The translations under genes and the position numbers were made by a program. The notes under the pieces were generated by a model. That model did no database searches and had not been told where the DNA came from. It saw only the letters and a list, made by a program, of their open reading frames with translations. This document shows, piece by piece, positions 37,852 to 49,458 of a stretch of 64,000 nt of DNA. This DNA is from Ypsolopha sequella (lineage: Eukaryota > Arthropoda > Insecta > Lepidoptera > Ypsolophidae). How positions within the stretch are numbered: the first letter of the stretch is position 1; the number at the start of each line of letters is the position of its first letter. The DNA is taken from assembly GCA_934047225.1 (NCBI GenBank), contig OW204009.1, forward strand, positions 15,070,501-15,134,500, written 5' to 3'.

Positions 37852-38960
37852 CTGAGGACGTCATCCAAGTACCATTTTCTGGTAGCAAATTTTGTACTTT
37901 ATTTTGTAGCATATCAGCGGATTGAATTTACATGGACGTAGATCTGGGACAGCTTATGGGCCCCTGTTCCAGCTGCTAATATCGTCTTTTACCATACAGA
38001 TGTGCTTTCTCATACTGCAATGACATTTATAGATACCCACTTTACAGTGAGCCACTTGGCGCCTAGAGGATGCTAGTATATTCAAAGCTAGTCAACGACC
38101 ATTATGCCCTACCGTCACCTGTTACAGTATCGGGTAGTGAAGAATACACATTTCTCTTATCGAAACTGTGACAGAAATAAATTTCTATGTTGAACACTTG
38201 GAGATTTATCCATCGCAAGGAGATATAAATTAACATTATATGTATACCTACTTTACAAAATAAACTATTTGAATTTGAATAGTAGCGATTGGTCGCACTA
38301 GCGAGCACATAAAAAAACCTGTATATATTTCCTGTAAATAAGGCGATGTAAAACAATAACGAAATCCCAGTGGAAAGTGCATGCACGGCACACACCTGTT
38401 CCGTCTGGATCCTAATTTAGAGATGTCAATAATGGTTGAAATTGTTTATTGGTTAATAGTTTATTGATAAAAAAAACGACAATTTTATAAAAATTTATTG
38501 AAAAAGGCGTTACTTTGCGGAAGTCCATCATAAATTTGTGGATATATTAATAATTTGTAATATTCCGCTAAATATGCTATTCAAAATGCAGACATTTTAT
38601 TTTATTGGTTGAAAATATTCGTTAATATTTTTATTGAGTGCGACCATTGAATAAAACTATTAAGGAATATTTTTAAAACATAAACAAATACTCTATAATT
38701 TTTTTAGTTCCACAAACCTATCGAAATGGTTCCGAGTAGGTTACTTTGCAAAAAAACTTCACAATGTTCACATTTAACGGAAAACAATAACAACGCGACG
38801 ACGCGTTTTTGTTTTTCAAGTAACACAACAAAACTAACCTAATAATCAACCAATAACCAATCGAAATATCTGTTAAAATATCAAATATAAATATTTGCCG
38901 GAGATGTTGATATGATATTTTTATTCGATAATAACACCGATTCGAGTAAACACGTTTTAA
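37852..38960. other. Upstream flank of the zinc-finger gene, no clear exon
   Basis: A donor-like ACAG|GTGTGT on the minus strand near 38398 could mark an upstream exon, but no start codon or domain supports it. The rest is AT-rich. Confidence 0.4.
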
Positions 38961-38964
38961 TTTA

Positions 38965-39070
38965 TTTGACAGGACTAAACTTAATTTAACTGTTCTATCT
39001 TTTTCTTTTTATATCGAACAGACAAAGGCAGGACGCTCAAAATAAGGTTAGCCCTGTCAAATAAGTTAAG
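38965..39070. repeat. Palindromic MITE (TTTGACAGGACTAAACTTA family)
   Basis: ATTTGACAGGACTAAACTTA and TAAGGTTAGCCCTGTCAAAT are inverted around a GAACAGACAAAGG-containing centre. Relative of 8085-8195. Confidence 0.7.
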
Positions 39071-39264
39071 TTGTGTCGGGCCGAATCGATACCAATGTTA
39101 ATTTTAATTATTATTAGAGTGCATTACCAACTAGAAATCAATCAGAAACAAATTTAAAAGCACAAATATTTTTTTTTTAATTCCTCGGGCCACATTAAGT
39201 TGGTTATTTTTCATTACAATTAACGAATGGAATTTGTTGGCTAGCTAATAAGACACTTTTAAAA

Positions 39265-39943
39265 AAGAAACCGGTCAAGTGCGAGTCAGACTCGCGTACC
39301 TAGGGTTCCGTACCGTGGATGAAAATTTTAATTTTGTCATTTTGTTTTCGTGAATTTCTCATTCGCTATATTTTTCCTATAATCTTTACGTATTACCTTG
39401 TTTTTTTTTTCTTATTTTTCAGTCAACCAGTTTTGGAGATAAGGGGGGGGGGGGACATACATGTATATTTTTGTGGTTCTTTAAAGATTTGTCGGAACCA
39501 GTGCCAGTAAATTTTTTGTAGTTTTTCGAGGATTTCTCGAAATAGATGCAAGTTAATATAGCCAAACTATATATTTTTACAACTATCTTTTTAGTACCTA
39601 CAATTTGATACCCATATTTTATTTTTATACAATACTTTTTATTTGTTTAAGTTTTTTTTTAAATTTCTCGTTGTTTTATTTTTTTTTAATCGCTTTTGTT
39701 TACCTGTAATTGACCATATGACCTATATAACCAACATTTTTTTCATATTTTTTGATCCACTAGTTTCGGGCATAAGGGAGGACTAATTTTTTTTTGTGGT
39801 TTTTTTCAAAGATTTCAGTAAAGAGACATTGGAACACCCATGCAAACAAATTACGAAACTCACTTCGTTCGTTTTGTAAACAAGCACTCGTGTCCAAATG
39901 TCCTAAATTATGTTACAGTTGCTAAGAATAGTAAAAAATACTA
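39265..39943. other. Repeat fragment (39265-39320) and poly-T-rich DNA
   Basis: AAGTGCGAGTCAGACTCGCG plus GGGTTCCGTACCG belongs to the CCAAGTGCGAGTC family; the rest is low-complexity. Confidence 0.5.
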
Positions 39944-40797
39944 TTAAGGCGCTATATGCTGCAGAAGTACTCCCACTTAAGAAAAAAAAAAACATTATTT
40001 ACTTACTGGAATAATTATTGCAAATCTGCTCAAGTTAATACGTAGATATAACAATGAACTATTTATAAATATGATGGTTTCCATAGACAACGTCTTTGAT
40101 GAGCTAAAATTTAAAGTTATGCCAAAAGAAAAGAAAGAAAGAAATAAATAAATTTATTTTGGGACAAAAAGAATACATGAAAAAGCAACATATATGTAGG
40201 TACATAATAACTATTAACTTAAAACAATAAATGTAAATAACATATAAATAATGATAATTTTTTTTTTTAAACTAACTTAAAATTTAATAAAATATAAAAA
40301 GAAAAACAAATACCAACCTGTCTGTCTCATAGCGGGCTCTAGATCAGATAAAATATGTGAGCCAGATCACCGCCATCATCGGGGAGAGTACCCAATAGGC
40401 TGGCGGCGTTGCCTCGCTGTATTGCAAGGCTTATTCGCTGACCAAAATAGGTCCCAGCCCTTGGGTCTCCGGAAGCGTTGACCAAAACTAGTACTTATAA
40501 TTAACATATTAATCACAATAGTCTAAGATTAGGATGAAGCTATCCCAGGCATTCAACGTCACCAAATTGGCCATAACTCAGCATGGTGCTGTGACGCAAT
40601 AATAAAAGCGGCCGTTTTTATCAAAAGTTACAATTTTAGCTCATCAAAGACGTTGTCTATGAAAACCACGCTATTTAAAAATAGTTCATTACTATATCTA
40701 CACATTTACTCGATCAGATTTTCAATAATTATTCTAGTAAGTTAATAATGTTTTTTTTTCTAGAATGGCAGCACTTTCGCAGCATAAAGCGCCTTAA
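39944..40797. mobile_element. TTAA MITE (GGCGCTATATGCTGCAG family) with nested LINE 3' fragment
   Basis: TTAA at 39944 and 40794; termini GGCGCTATATGCTGCAGAAG and AGCATAAAGCGCC are inverted. A 470-bp insert (about 40128-40605) starts with an A/G-rich AAAGAAAGAAAGAAATAAAT tail and reads as a LINE 3' UTR on the minus strand. Confidence 0.78.
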
Positions 40798-41220
40798 GGG
40801 GCTCCACAATGCCAAACATCAGTTTTGTATTGGATTCAGTTCAGTCAATGTAGATGGTAAAAATTTGAAAAAAATATGGCGTGTTTTTTGACTCAAGACT
40901 ATTATTAATTACACTTTATAAATAAAAATACTTTCAATCTTCTATTACTTATATTACTTTTAAAAAAGCATGAATTTCACGAAAAAAGCGATTCAGTTTC
41001 CGTGTTTCAAAACCGATTGAAACGAAACCAACACACGCAGATACTAACGAGTAAAAACCAACTTTATTACATAAAGAAATTATGGTTAATGCCATAATGT
41101 AGCCACGAATTCAAAATAACTGAAGTTTTGCGTGCGCGGCATCTGATTAGAGCAGGATAGAGAGCTAAAAAAGAAACCCGTTAGAGCAGGACTGAATTTT
41201 AGCATAGTGCAGCCCCTTAA
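40794..41220. mobile_element. TTAA MITE, GGGGCTCCACAATGC family
   Basis: Shares its left TTAA with the end of the preceding element; right end TAGCATAGTGCAGCCCCTTAA. Complete copy of the family at 28529 and 55056. Confidence 0.85.
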
Positions 41221-41394
41221 GAATTTCATTCTTACGCCTCATTGGTAAAATCATGTCGAAACTTGTATAACATCTCTTTTATTACATGTGGTTTATGACA
41301 ATTAAGGAATTGATTGATTGATTGTAAAATCCTGGTACCGTTAGCATGACATGTGCATATTAGCATGTAATACCTTTTTTATGTTTCATTTTAA

Positions 41395-42003
41395 AACTAG
41401 CTTTTGCCCGCGGCTTCGCTCGCGTGGTAGTTTCATCCAATTATCGACAGTTTTCAGTTTGGCGGTTATTTTATTAACACCACTTATGGCTTATATGTTG
41501 AACAGGATATTATTATAGCAAAGAAAACCATTTGGTAATTTGGATTAGGGTTGCCAGATGCAAAAACCAAAATATCTGGGCAAAATTTTAAAATGTCGGG
41601 ATTTTGGGATTATGGTCGGGACAAATAAACATCACGAATCAAAAAAATATTTTTTATTATTAAAATTAAAGTAATTACAGCAAAATACTTTTTTGCCAAC
41701 CGACCGTTGTTATTTGTTATTTGTCGGGAAATTTTGTATTTTGTCGGGACTCTGGACATCATATGAAACGTCGGGACAATCCCGACGAATCCCGACCATC
41801 TGGCAACCCTAATCCAAATCCACTGAGTGGTTCTCGAGTTAAAACGGAACAAACATACACACAAACAAACAGACAAAAAATATTTAAAACTTTTAGTTTT
41901 GGCCTCAGTACGACACCAATATAATTACAATTATCACTTGAAATTTCGAAAAAATATGTACAACAGACACAACATTTGACTACTTTATCATTAGTATAGA
42001 TAA
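41395..42003 (-). repeat. Lepidopteran-type repeat (CCCGCGGCTTCGCTCGCG) with nested hAT-like MITE
   Basis: ACTAGCTTTTGCCCGCGGCT at one end and TTATCATTAGTATAGAT at the other, typical of an abundant lepidopteran repeat. A 265-bp MITE (about 41548-41815) with GGGTTGCCAGATG / CATCTGGCAACCC ends is nested in it. Confidence 0.65.
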
Positions 42004-42077
42004 GCTTAATCGTTCGACAGAACACTAACACCAATGCATATACCGTGTTCGTACCTCGCGGAGAAAACTTGTCCAAA

Positions 42078-42189
42078 ATGAGTTCACTTGTACTGTTTGA
42101 AATAATTATTTTAATTGTTTTCGTTAATAATATTTTGTCACGTCCCATCACAGATAAACAGTTCGACAGCCGATACACTATGGAAAATG
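42078..42189 (+). CDS. Candidate first exon: signal peptide of a small or repeat-rich secreted protein
   Basis: The ATG at 42078 follows CCAAA, a good translation-start context for insects. It opens a frame reading MSSLVLFEIIILIVFVNN, a hydrophobic signal peptide with likely cleavage after ILS, followed by RPITDKQFDSRYTMEN. A GTAAAA donor follows after one nucleotide of the next codon. That phase exactly matches the acceptor at 53626. Unspliced, the frame would stop at about 42239 after reading into a palindromic repeat, giving a 53-residue protein. Joining to the 53626 exon is inference. Confidence 0.45.
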
Positions 42190-42199
42190 GTAAAAAAAC

Positions 42200-42302
42200 G
42201 GCCAGCCACAAACTTATCTGGTCCGGTGGGCCAAACTAAAATGGCTTCTATATTCACTGTGTGACAGTCTTCGCCACCGGAACAGATAAGTTTGTGGCTC
42301 GT
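42200..42302. repeat. Palindromic MITE beside the candidate signal-peptide exon
   Basis: CCACAAACTTATCTGGTCCG and its complement near 42275-42298 form arms of about 25 bp, 10-15 bp after the putative donor at 42190. Confidence 0.75.
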
Positions 42303-42347
42303 TACCAATAATGGTTTTTTTCCAATGTCACTACTGTTTAAATTTTA

Positions 42348-42771
42348 TTAAGGGGCTATACCGTGAAAATTGACACTTTTTGAAGTTATTTATCTGCTCT
42401 TTTAATGAAGTTCCAAGTAAAATAAATTAGTATAACAATTTTGGGACCTTTTACTAGATTTTGGTCTATCAGAAACGCGATAGGAGGAATTTCATTTGAT
42501 AGAAATAATTATTGAAAAAAGGTCTAAATTTACACTTTTTTTGATATTCTGACAAATTAGGATAGCATACAGACTTGAAAAATATTTATTTAGATGGGTT
42601 TTAACTACACCTACATTACTGGTTATGGAATTTTTTGTAGCTATTTTAGTTAATTTTGCATTAATTTAAAACCGACTTTTTGACAACTTTCCCCGATTCC
42701 GTCCCTTTCGCACTGCGGGTCTTTCTGCCTGGAGTAACGGGGACCTTTGCTAGCACGGTATATCACCTTAA
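42348..42771. mobile_element. TTAA MITE, GGGGCTATACCGTG family, complete
   Basis: TTAA at 42348 and 42768; termini GGGGCTATACCGTG and CACGGTATATCACC. Confidence 0.85.
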
Positions 42772-43064
42772 ATACTTATTGTGTCAAACTTTACTATACT
42801 GAGATAATTTAACATAAGTTACTATACTTATAGTTATATTTAACATAAGTTACTATATATATATAAGTTACTATATATTACTATACTAGTACTACCTATG
42901 TTTTGAGTTTCGCCAACTAATATTATTTAACCTTATACAAGATGGATTTTTTTCAGTGACACAAAATTCATTACTTTTATGGTTGTCCGTATACAGTCTG
43001 TTCACTTAATCACTTTAAAAGTAAAAAAAGAAATTGTATTTATTTATTTACAATAACTAATAGT

Positions 43065-43700
43065 AGTTTATGCTACAAGGGCCCAAAGGAATAAATTACG
43101 AGGACGATTTAAAACACGAACGTAACCGAGTAATTTATTGCTCTTACGCCCGTGTATCATACTACGTTTTTCAATGCATAGTGTGAGGAAAGAAAACAAT
43201 TATAATTTTGTGAACTTTAAATTGTAATTGGCTCAAAAGGACTGTATCCAAAGCCGTTAAACAGTGGAAAAAAAAGTATGACATTTACGGTACACAGGAA
43301 AGGCTGCAGCGGGCCTATTGTGTATCTCTAGTTGCCTTCTGAACTGGGTGTCTATCATCAAAAACATAGATATACTATCGAATTCCGATGTCCTAAGGAT
43401 ATTTTCGCACTTGAAGTGACGACACAGATTGTTAATAGTTCAATACCCACTAAAGGCAATTTTGAAATTTCAGTTTTTAGCTATGTTTTTGATGATAGGC
43501 ACCTCGTCCAGTTGGCAACTAAAGATACAGAATAGGGGGGCAGGTTAGCCAACCATTGTAAATAAATTAAAAAAAAATAATAATAATAATAAAGCCCTAG
43601 GGCAAAATAATCGACTTTCTGTTCGGTTTTGATGCATAAAAAGTGGGCCTTTACGAGCACATGCATTGAAAAATACAATAAGACACTGGTTTAAGTTAAA
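43065..43700. repeat. Interspersed repeat carrying an inserted MITE
   Basis: Reverse-orientation copy of 3320-3700, interrupted at GGCTGCAG by 43311-43543. Confidence 0.8.
43311..43543. mobile_element. MITE, CCAGCGGGCCTATT family, copy 3 with defined insertion site
   Basis: Body almost identical to 26645-26879. Flanked by ...GGCTGCAG and CAGGTTAGCC, whereas the empty site at 3320-3700 has a single CAG. Confidence 0.88.
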
Positions 43701-43719
43701 GGTAACCTGAGATTCTGGG

Positions 43720-44767
43720 ATCCCCCGCTTCCTCCCTGAAGTTCTTTACAATTTATCTTATTCAACAAATACCTATAAAACCAAGATCCAACAGAGACGC
43801 TATTGAATCGAAATAAAACATATGGAAAAAATAAAAATATATGTAATTAACCCGTAATGTATAAATGTCTTAGTAAAGTGGCTCCATCTATGCTGGCAAT
43901 GGCGCATTGCTGCTTGCTTTCGTATGCGTGTGGGCAGTTGAGTGTCATACTAGTTGGGTTGGTATTGTATCCTGTCACTAGGTGGAGCTGATTTCAAAGT
44001 GGATGTAAGTCTGCAAATTCTGCATCGCGGTGTTAAGATTTCTTGATTGTTTATGTAGGTCTGCATCGCGGTGTTAAGATTTCGGAGTAGTATATGCGCT
44101 GCTTTTTAGTATTATTTATCGGCAACATAACATACACGCTGTGGAAAATCTTTATTGGTTTCATTGCAAAGATCATCCTCAACGACCCTGATTTGGTCGT
44201 GTTCACGTAACGTAAGCTTACAGCTGTGCACAGGTAAGTCGAGGTCACGTCAAACGTTCAGTATGAGTAGTATTGATATTATATTATGTACAATATGGGT
44301 ATCGTTGGAAAGCTAGAAAGATAAATAATAAAAAAACATACTACAACAATAAAAAAAAATGTAGGTTGTTGTTTTTGACCTAAATTTTAGGCTACCCTTA
44401 ATTTTTTATTTTTGGCTAAAGTTATATTTTTAAAAACATATTTTTCTTTATCGTTATATTTTTTTATAATATTTGAATAAACATATATATATATATATAC
44501 TATATAGATATAAATTTATATATATAGCCAAAACTTTTTTCTATATACTTTATACCGTACATAAAAAAAAATTGCTTTTTCTTTTTTAGCTTATAGAAAA
44601 TTTATTCTAGTTTTAGAAAAAACAACCGCATTAGATTCTGAAAATTGGCGCGAAAGATTGGCGGGAAAGAAAAATTCGCCAATAATTCTACAGGTTAAGA
44701 CTAAATGGCTGTGTGTGTGAGTGTATGTATAATAGGGGTGAGTGTGAGTTATACGTGTAAGGGTGAC
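43720..44767. other. No gene found
   Basis: TCTGCATCGCGGTGTTAAGA occurs twice (44021, 44061). (TA)n-rich at 44486-44540. No exon or family recognised. Confidence 0.45.
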
Positions 44768-45349
44768 TTACCCCGCGTTCCGAAATAGAATTATTTCGCT
44801 AAAATCGATTACGAATGAATGAGGTGAATGGCTAATAATCCATTAGTGAAGCAAATGCGTTCATTCATTCGTATGACTTTCATGGCTCATGCGACGGAGG
44901 TGAGGCGATGTGAGCGTTGAACGGAATGGAATGTCAAAAATTGTTTTCGCTCCATTATTTCAGCAGTTCAGATCAGACAAACCATAGTATATGTTTTATT
45001 CGGCCATGAGAGAAACAAATAAAAAGTCGTGTGGAACTTTTCGTCGAAAAGGAAGAATTTATATGTATATATATTTTTTCGTCGCTATCTGAGTCTACGT
45101 TAAAGAACAGTGCTACAAACTCTTCTTGTTCCATCACGAATCACGGCACTTTGACGAAATAAAATCAAATAATCGTATTGTATTCTGTGATAAGAGGTTA
45201 TGGTTAAGATGTATCTTTTTTAATGCGGTCCGAATCATAAGCTATCTTTCACATCGTTTGCTAGCTCACAAATTACGGACCAGTCATCGCTCACACTTCA
45301 ATTCATTCATAGCTTTTATCTATGTAATTCTATTACGGACCGCAGGGTT
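44768..45349. mobile_element. Longer relative of the CCTGCGGTCCGAAATAG MITE (PIF/Harbinger-like ends)
   Basis: Ends CCGCGTTCCGAAATAGAATT and AATTCTATTACGGACCGCAG are inverted and bracketed by TTA on both sides (44768, 45347), a 3-bp duplication expected for PIF/Harbinger. Internal GCGGTCCGAATCATAAGC near 45226 suggests a second, nested terminus. No transposase is seen. Confidence 0.55.
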
Positions 45350-45457
45350 AGTGTGTGTGATAATTTAAGAATGAGTGACGTTAATTTCTTGTTCAACTTT
45401 GTAGGTATTAATATAGAATTAATATTTTAAATAATTTAACTACAAAGTTGAATCTAC

Positions 45458-45519
45458 ATGAGCTTTTTAGAAATATATATTTATATTTATATATAAATAT
45501 ATATTTCTAAAAAGCTCAT
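45458..45519. repeat. 62-bp perfect hairpin
   Basis: ATGAGCTTTTTAGAAATATA... is followed directly by its complement with no spacer; mismatches only at the centre. Confidence 0.95.
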
Positions 45520-45614
45520 CTTATGTAGATTTTAAAATCAGTATTTGTTTTTAATTTTATTGTTCAGTTTAAGTGTAAACAATTTAATAATAAAATAAGA
45601 AAAAGAAAGGGACA

Positions 45615-45784
45615 TTTGACAGTTACCCACGTTTGACAGTTACCCACGTTTGACAGTTACCCACGTTTGACAGTTACCCACGTTTGACAGTTACCCACGT
45701 TTGACAGTTACCCACGTTTGACAGTTACCCACGTTTGACAGTTACCCACGTTTGACAGTTACCCACGTTTGACAGTTACCCACG
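45615..45784 (+). repeat. 17-bp minisatellite, ten identical units
   Basis: TTTGACAGTTACCCACG repeats ten times without change. Confidence 0.98.
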
Positions 45785-45822
45785 TTTGCCCACGCTTTAC
45801 ATTTAATGTGGATTTGTAGTCT

Positions 45823-46161
45823 CATCCATCCATCAGCCTAGTTCGTCCACTGCTGGACATAAGCTTTTCCAGGACTTTGCCACTCCCGGCGGTCATCCTG
45901 AAGGAATTGCCCATACTCACACACGCTGGGCAGGCGGGTTGGTGAGCGCGCTGCCGGAACCCTCGCACCAGTGACGCCGCTGCCTATCACCAGTCTGTTC
46001 CATATATGGCCCTGCTATTAGGGATGGATATACCGCCATCTATCGGTCCCAGGCATGGTGAGCCTCCTGGTTTTTTGCCTGGGAGCTGTTTTTACTTCGA
46101 GGGGGTCTCCAAGTAAGATGGTGGTACCTCCACAGTCGAGCAGGGCATCAGCTCTACCACC
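45823..46161 (-). repeat. Retroelement-tail repeat (family A)
   Basis: Reverse orientation; tail CATCCATCCATCAGCCTAGT at 45824 and head GCTCTACCACC at 46160. Confidence 0.8.
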
Positions 46162-46459
46162 GAGCTAGTAATAACTTTATTTTATTATGGTTTTGTTAGA
46201 AAGGTCAACCAACACGAATCGAGTTGCAAATTTTTCTGACGGAGTCACCTTAAGTAAGATGGTATTTTTTTTCTTTTTTTGCTAGTTTCCGAATTCTTCT
46301 TAAGAGTCGCATGGTCTTCCGCGTTTTCCAGAAGAAGTAGATGGTGTGGGGTCGGGTGTTACGTCTTTTGAGTTTGGTAAAGTCACTGAATATTCTGAAT
46401 TCAACCGATTACTGTTCTTCGTTAAAATAAATGAATTTTTCGTGATGCTTCCGTCCATC

Positions 46460-46570
46460 GTTTATTATAATAATAATAATCTTTATTAATAATTACACAA
46501 AGAGATAAAACAATGACACACAAGAAAATACAAAAAAAGAAAAAATGTTGCTTATTGCTAAATACAGTGC
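46460..46570 (-). repeat. LINE 3'-tail fragment
   Basis: Minus strand ends in AATAAAGATTATTATTATTA, a typical simple-repeat tail. Confidence 0.45.
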
Positions 46571-47900
46571 TTGTCTTATCTAAATCACGCTTGACTGGCG
46601 GTCCTCACAACTAAGCCGAGCTCGTCTCTGAAGTGCGTTCATTAAATAACCCTGGGCTGGGTAGGAACCCTGGGGTTGTAACGCTGAGTTTTCGAACGGG
46701 TTTCGTCGTGTAGCGACACTTCAAACGTCAGTTGTCATTTTTGCATTATATTTAGTATAATAACGTTGAGAGGACCCCCTCGGTACGAAAATTAACGTCA
46801 TTTTATTTACGAAAATTTACGTGAATGTCAGGTGACGTTTGGAGTCTATACGAACCTTGCGAACCCTACTCAGAGTTGATGTTGAAAAATTCGACACCAG
46901 TGTAGTGACACTGTCATTTTTGAACGGTCGGTGTTGAGACGCGAGTTCATTTTTGAACGGGTTAGTGTTGCGACCCGGGTAGGAAACCCAACTCGGTGTG
47001 AGTTTATGAACGACTATCGGGAGGGCCTTTGTTAGTGTGCACACATGTTAATACCGCCAAATGGGTACTTTCTAAAGCCTACTCCTCTTTTATGGCCAAA
47101 CCAAAAATATTGAAAAAATGTATTATGGATTATCAACTCTAGGACAACATATGCAACATTTTTCTTTTTCGTACCACCAAAACTTCTATATGAAAAATTG
47201 TTTCAACTGAATGGTGTTTTTTGGCTTAAATTTCCTACTGCTCCTAAGCGGCTTAGGTGATTTAATTCATTTATGCTTTGATAAATAGATAAACTTGATA
47301 GCTATAAATATAACATAGAATTATTCAATCGAACAATGACGCCCATCTGAAAAGTATTATTTCCTCCTATTTTGCCCTTTCAAGGACGCAGCGAGCGTCG
47401 TAACAGCCACCACGCATTGTGCACTGATTTGAACGTTATTTCAATGTCGTTTCCGTCGATATTCATACAGACAGAAGTGTTAAGGAAGGGAAGCCTTTGA
47501 ATATCACTGGTGAGGAAACATTATGTTGTCTTCAGAAACTTGATAATTTTCTTTCAAGAATGTTGATTGTGCCTCAATTGTTGTTCCTCCTTCATCAGTC
47601 GCTGCAGCTGACAAGTGCAAATATATACCTATAGTGTGTTTTTAATTATTTTATGTAAAAGAAAATTAATTTCCAAGAACTGGGAAAACCATATCATTTT
47701 ATATTATTTCCTGTTTTGATAAAAACTGCAGCAGTTATATTGTAACAAGTGGACCAAAATCGAGAAATAAGGGTAAACTTGGAATTTTCTTGCTCCACTT
47801 CTGTATAATAAAATAAAATTCAGGAAAAACCACATCACTATTTGTATCATGTAGATGACTATGCATTTTTCTTGTATTATAAAATTCTATAGTTACCGTA
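46571..47900. other. No gene recognised
   Basis: 46650-47030 has inverted-like phrases (GGGTAGGAACCCTGGGGTTG and CGACCCGGGTAGGAAACCCA) suggesting a degraded element. 47900 onward leads into the transposase remnant. Confidence 0.4.
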
Positions 47901-47919
47901 TAAAATAGTTACCAAGTTA

Positions 47920-48200
47920 CTCAGTTCAAGGTCGTTGGCATTGGGAGAAACCGAATATGGATTTGAGTACATCTACAATTAATATCTTCAAGGATTACGT
48001 TCGATACGAGAAGCAAAACTTGTGGAAGCATTAAGATCTGCTGATAGTGACAAAAAGATCTAATACTTGAGTCTCATAGATGATGCAAGCCAGAATAAAA
48101 TGCTAACAGATCAAGAAGCATTGAGTGCTTTCACTGATTTAGATTTAACAAAAGCACAAAGCACCTGAGAAATTTAACAAATTTACGAAACTGTTTTATA
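47920..48200 (+). pseudogene. Upstream part of a DNA-transposase remnant (weak)
   Basis: Frames with stops read FEYIYN...REAKLVEALRSADSD and MLTDQEALSAFTDLDLTKAQS. On the same strand and in line with the next two fragments, this could be the N-terminal part of the same transposase. Confidence 0.3.
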
Positions 48201-48247
48201 TTCCCACCATACCATAAAGTACAAAAAATGAAACAGTCCTGCTATTA

Positions 48248-48463
48248 TAGACTAAGTATTGCTACGTATAGACTAGCAGTTCCCATAAATTAGTTTGTAG
48301 CCACAAAAAAGATGTAAAGTTCTAACAAAATTTAGATGGCGTTGCTAAATCCTCTAACGAACACGATGCTAAAAAAGACCGATTGGTGACGCTAGTGGCA
48401 CAGCGATGTCACGGAACAAAAAAAGAATTCCCACTTCGATAATAGATGGCGCTGAAATATTCA
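48248..48463. mobile_element. MITE, ATAGACTAAGTATTACTACG family, left half
   Basis: Same left end and interior as 52811-53238 but stops at GCGCTGAAATATTCAC. It separates fragments of the transposase remnant. Confidence 0.8.
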
Positions 48464-48479
48464 CATGTACAATATGTGG

Positions 48480-48830
48480 AGCTACTCTAAAGCAAATTAA
48501 CAATTTGACTTGAGTGATTGCTAGGCCTGAAAATGAAAATTCGTATCAATACGGACTGTCTACATTACATGCCTGGATTCGTTGTATGAAAATGATATTA
48601 CACATTTCCTACCTATCTTTCCAAAAATGGTCAGCCAGAAGTGAAGAAAACAAACGCCAGAAGGAACAGAAGAAAACCCTGGCACAAAAACGTTTTCGTG
48701 AAGAGCTAGGATTGATCATCGACAAAGTAAACAAGTAAATCGGTGATGATAGTAATACGGCCAGAAGATTTATTTACAATGCAAACTGCTCTGCTGAAAT
48801 TACGGGAGTGGGTATAATAGTACATTGTTC
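48480..48830 (+). pseudogene. Fragment of a DNA transposase (middle part; possibly Transib/RAG1-like)
   Basis: Open frame reading ARPENENSYQYGLSTLHAWI and SARSEENKRQKEQKKT..., FREELGLIIDKV, ARRFIYNANCSAEITG after a stop. The style, an LHAWIR...LH..Y segment followed by GL..DK and ARRFF-like boxes, resembles proteins I associate with Transib-like transposases, but I could not align it, so the family is tentative. It continues at 52452 after 3.6 kb of inserted retroelements. Confidence 0.45.
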
Positions 48831-49458
48831 ACCGAGGGAAGAAAGGGGAAGATTACCAACGAGGGTGTAGTTTGAGGCCCGAGGCGAAGCCAAGGGCCTC
48901 AATACATACGGGTTGGGAATCGCACTTTCTCCCGAGTGATACATTGTGCTTTATACTACACCTGCGAGGAAATTGTATAATTTTACTTTTAATCAAGATA
49001 CAATAAAAGAAACCGACTGACTCGCGTGCGATTGTCACTTTTTATTTCCTTCTTATTTTTTATTATGTACAGGAAAAGCAAGTGGCCAGTATCATTTTTG
49101 AGTTTTATGTACGAGTTCGCAAAATAATACTGGCCACTTGGCCACTTGCTCATTCTTCATGTTATTTAAAAAAAAAACAGCACGTTAAAAATGGATTTGC
49201 ATATTGTAGTGCTCTATGGCCTTAAGCCATAGAGACCTTCTTCATAACTTCACTTTGACTTTGACTTGGATTTTGGAAAATAAACAATAATGCTAAAAGG
49301 TATTTTATCTTCGTAATTAACTGTTTCCACACTGGTGACCCTTGAAGAACCGCATTATCAACATCAATCACAGGTATCAAATATATTCGCCATAAATAAA
49401 ACGCATTTTGTCAATAAAAAATTTCGGAACTTTCACGAAACCAACATTTTTGACAACA

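Noticed and set aside
38380..38420. Possible first exon of the zinc-finger gene ending ACAG|GTGTGT
   Set aside because: No start codon, no domain, and the only nearby acceptor would make a 16-nt exon; not enough support.
41759..42211. 150-codon minus-strand frame opposite the candidate signal-peptide exon
   Set aside because: It crosses an abundant lepidopteran-type repeat and the hAT-like MITE end; sequence is typical of frames through such repeats.
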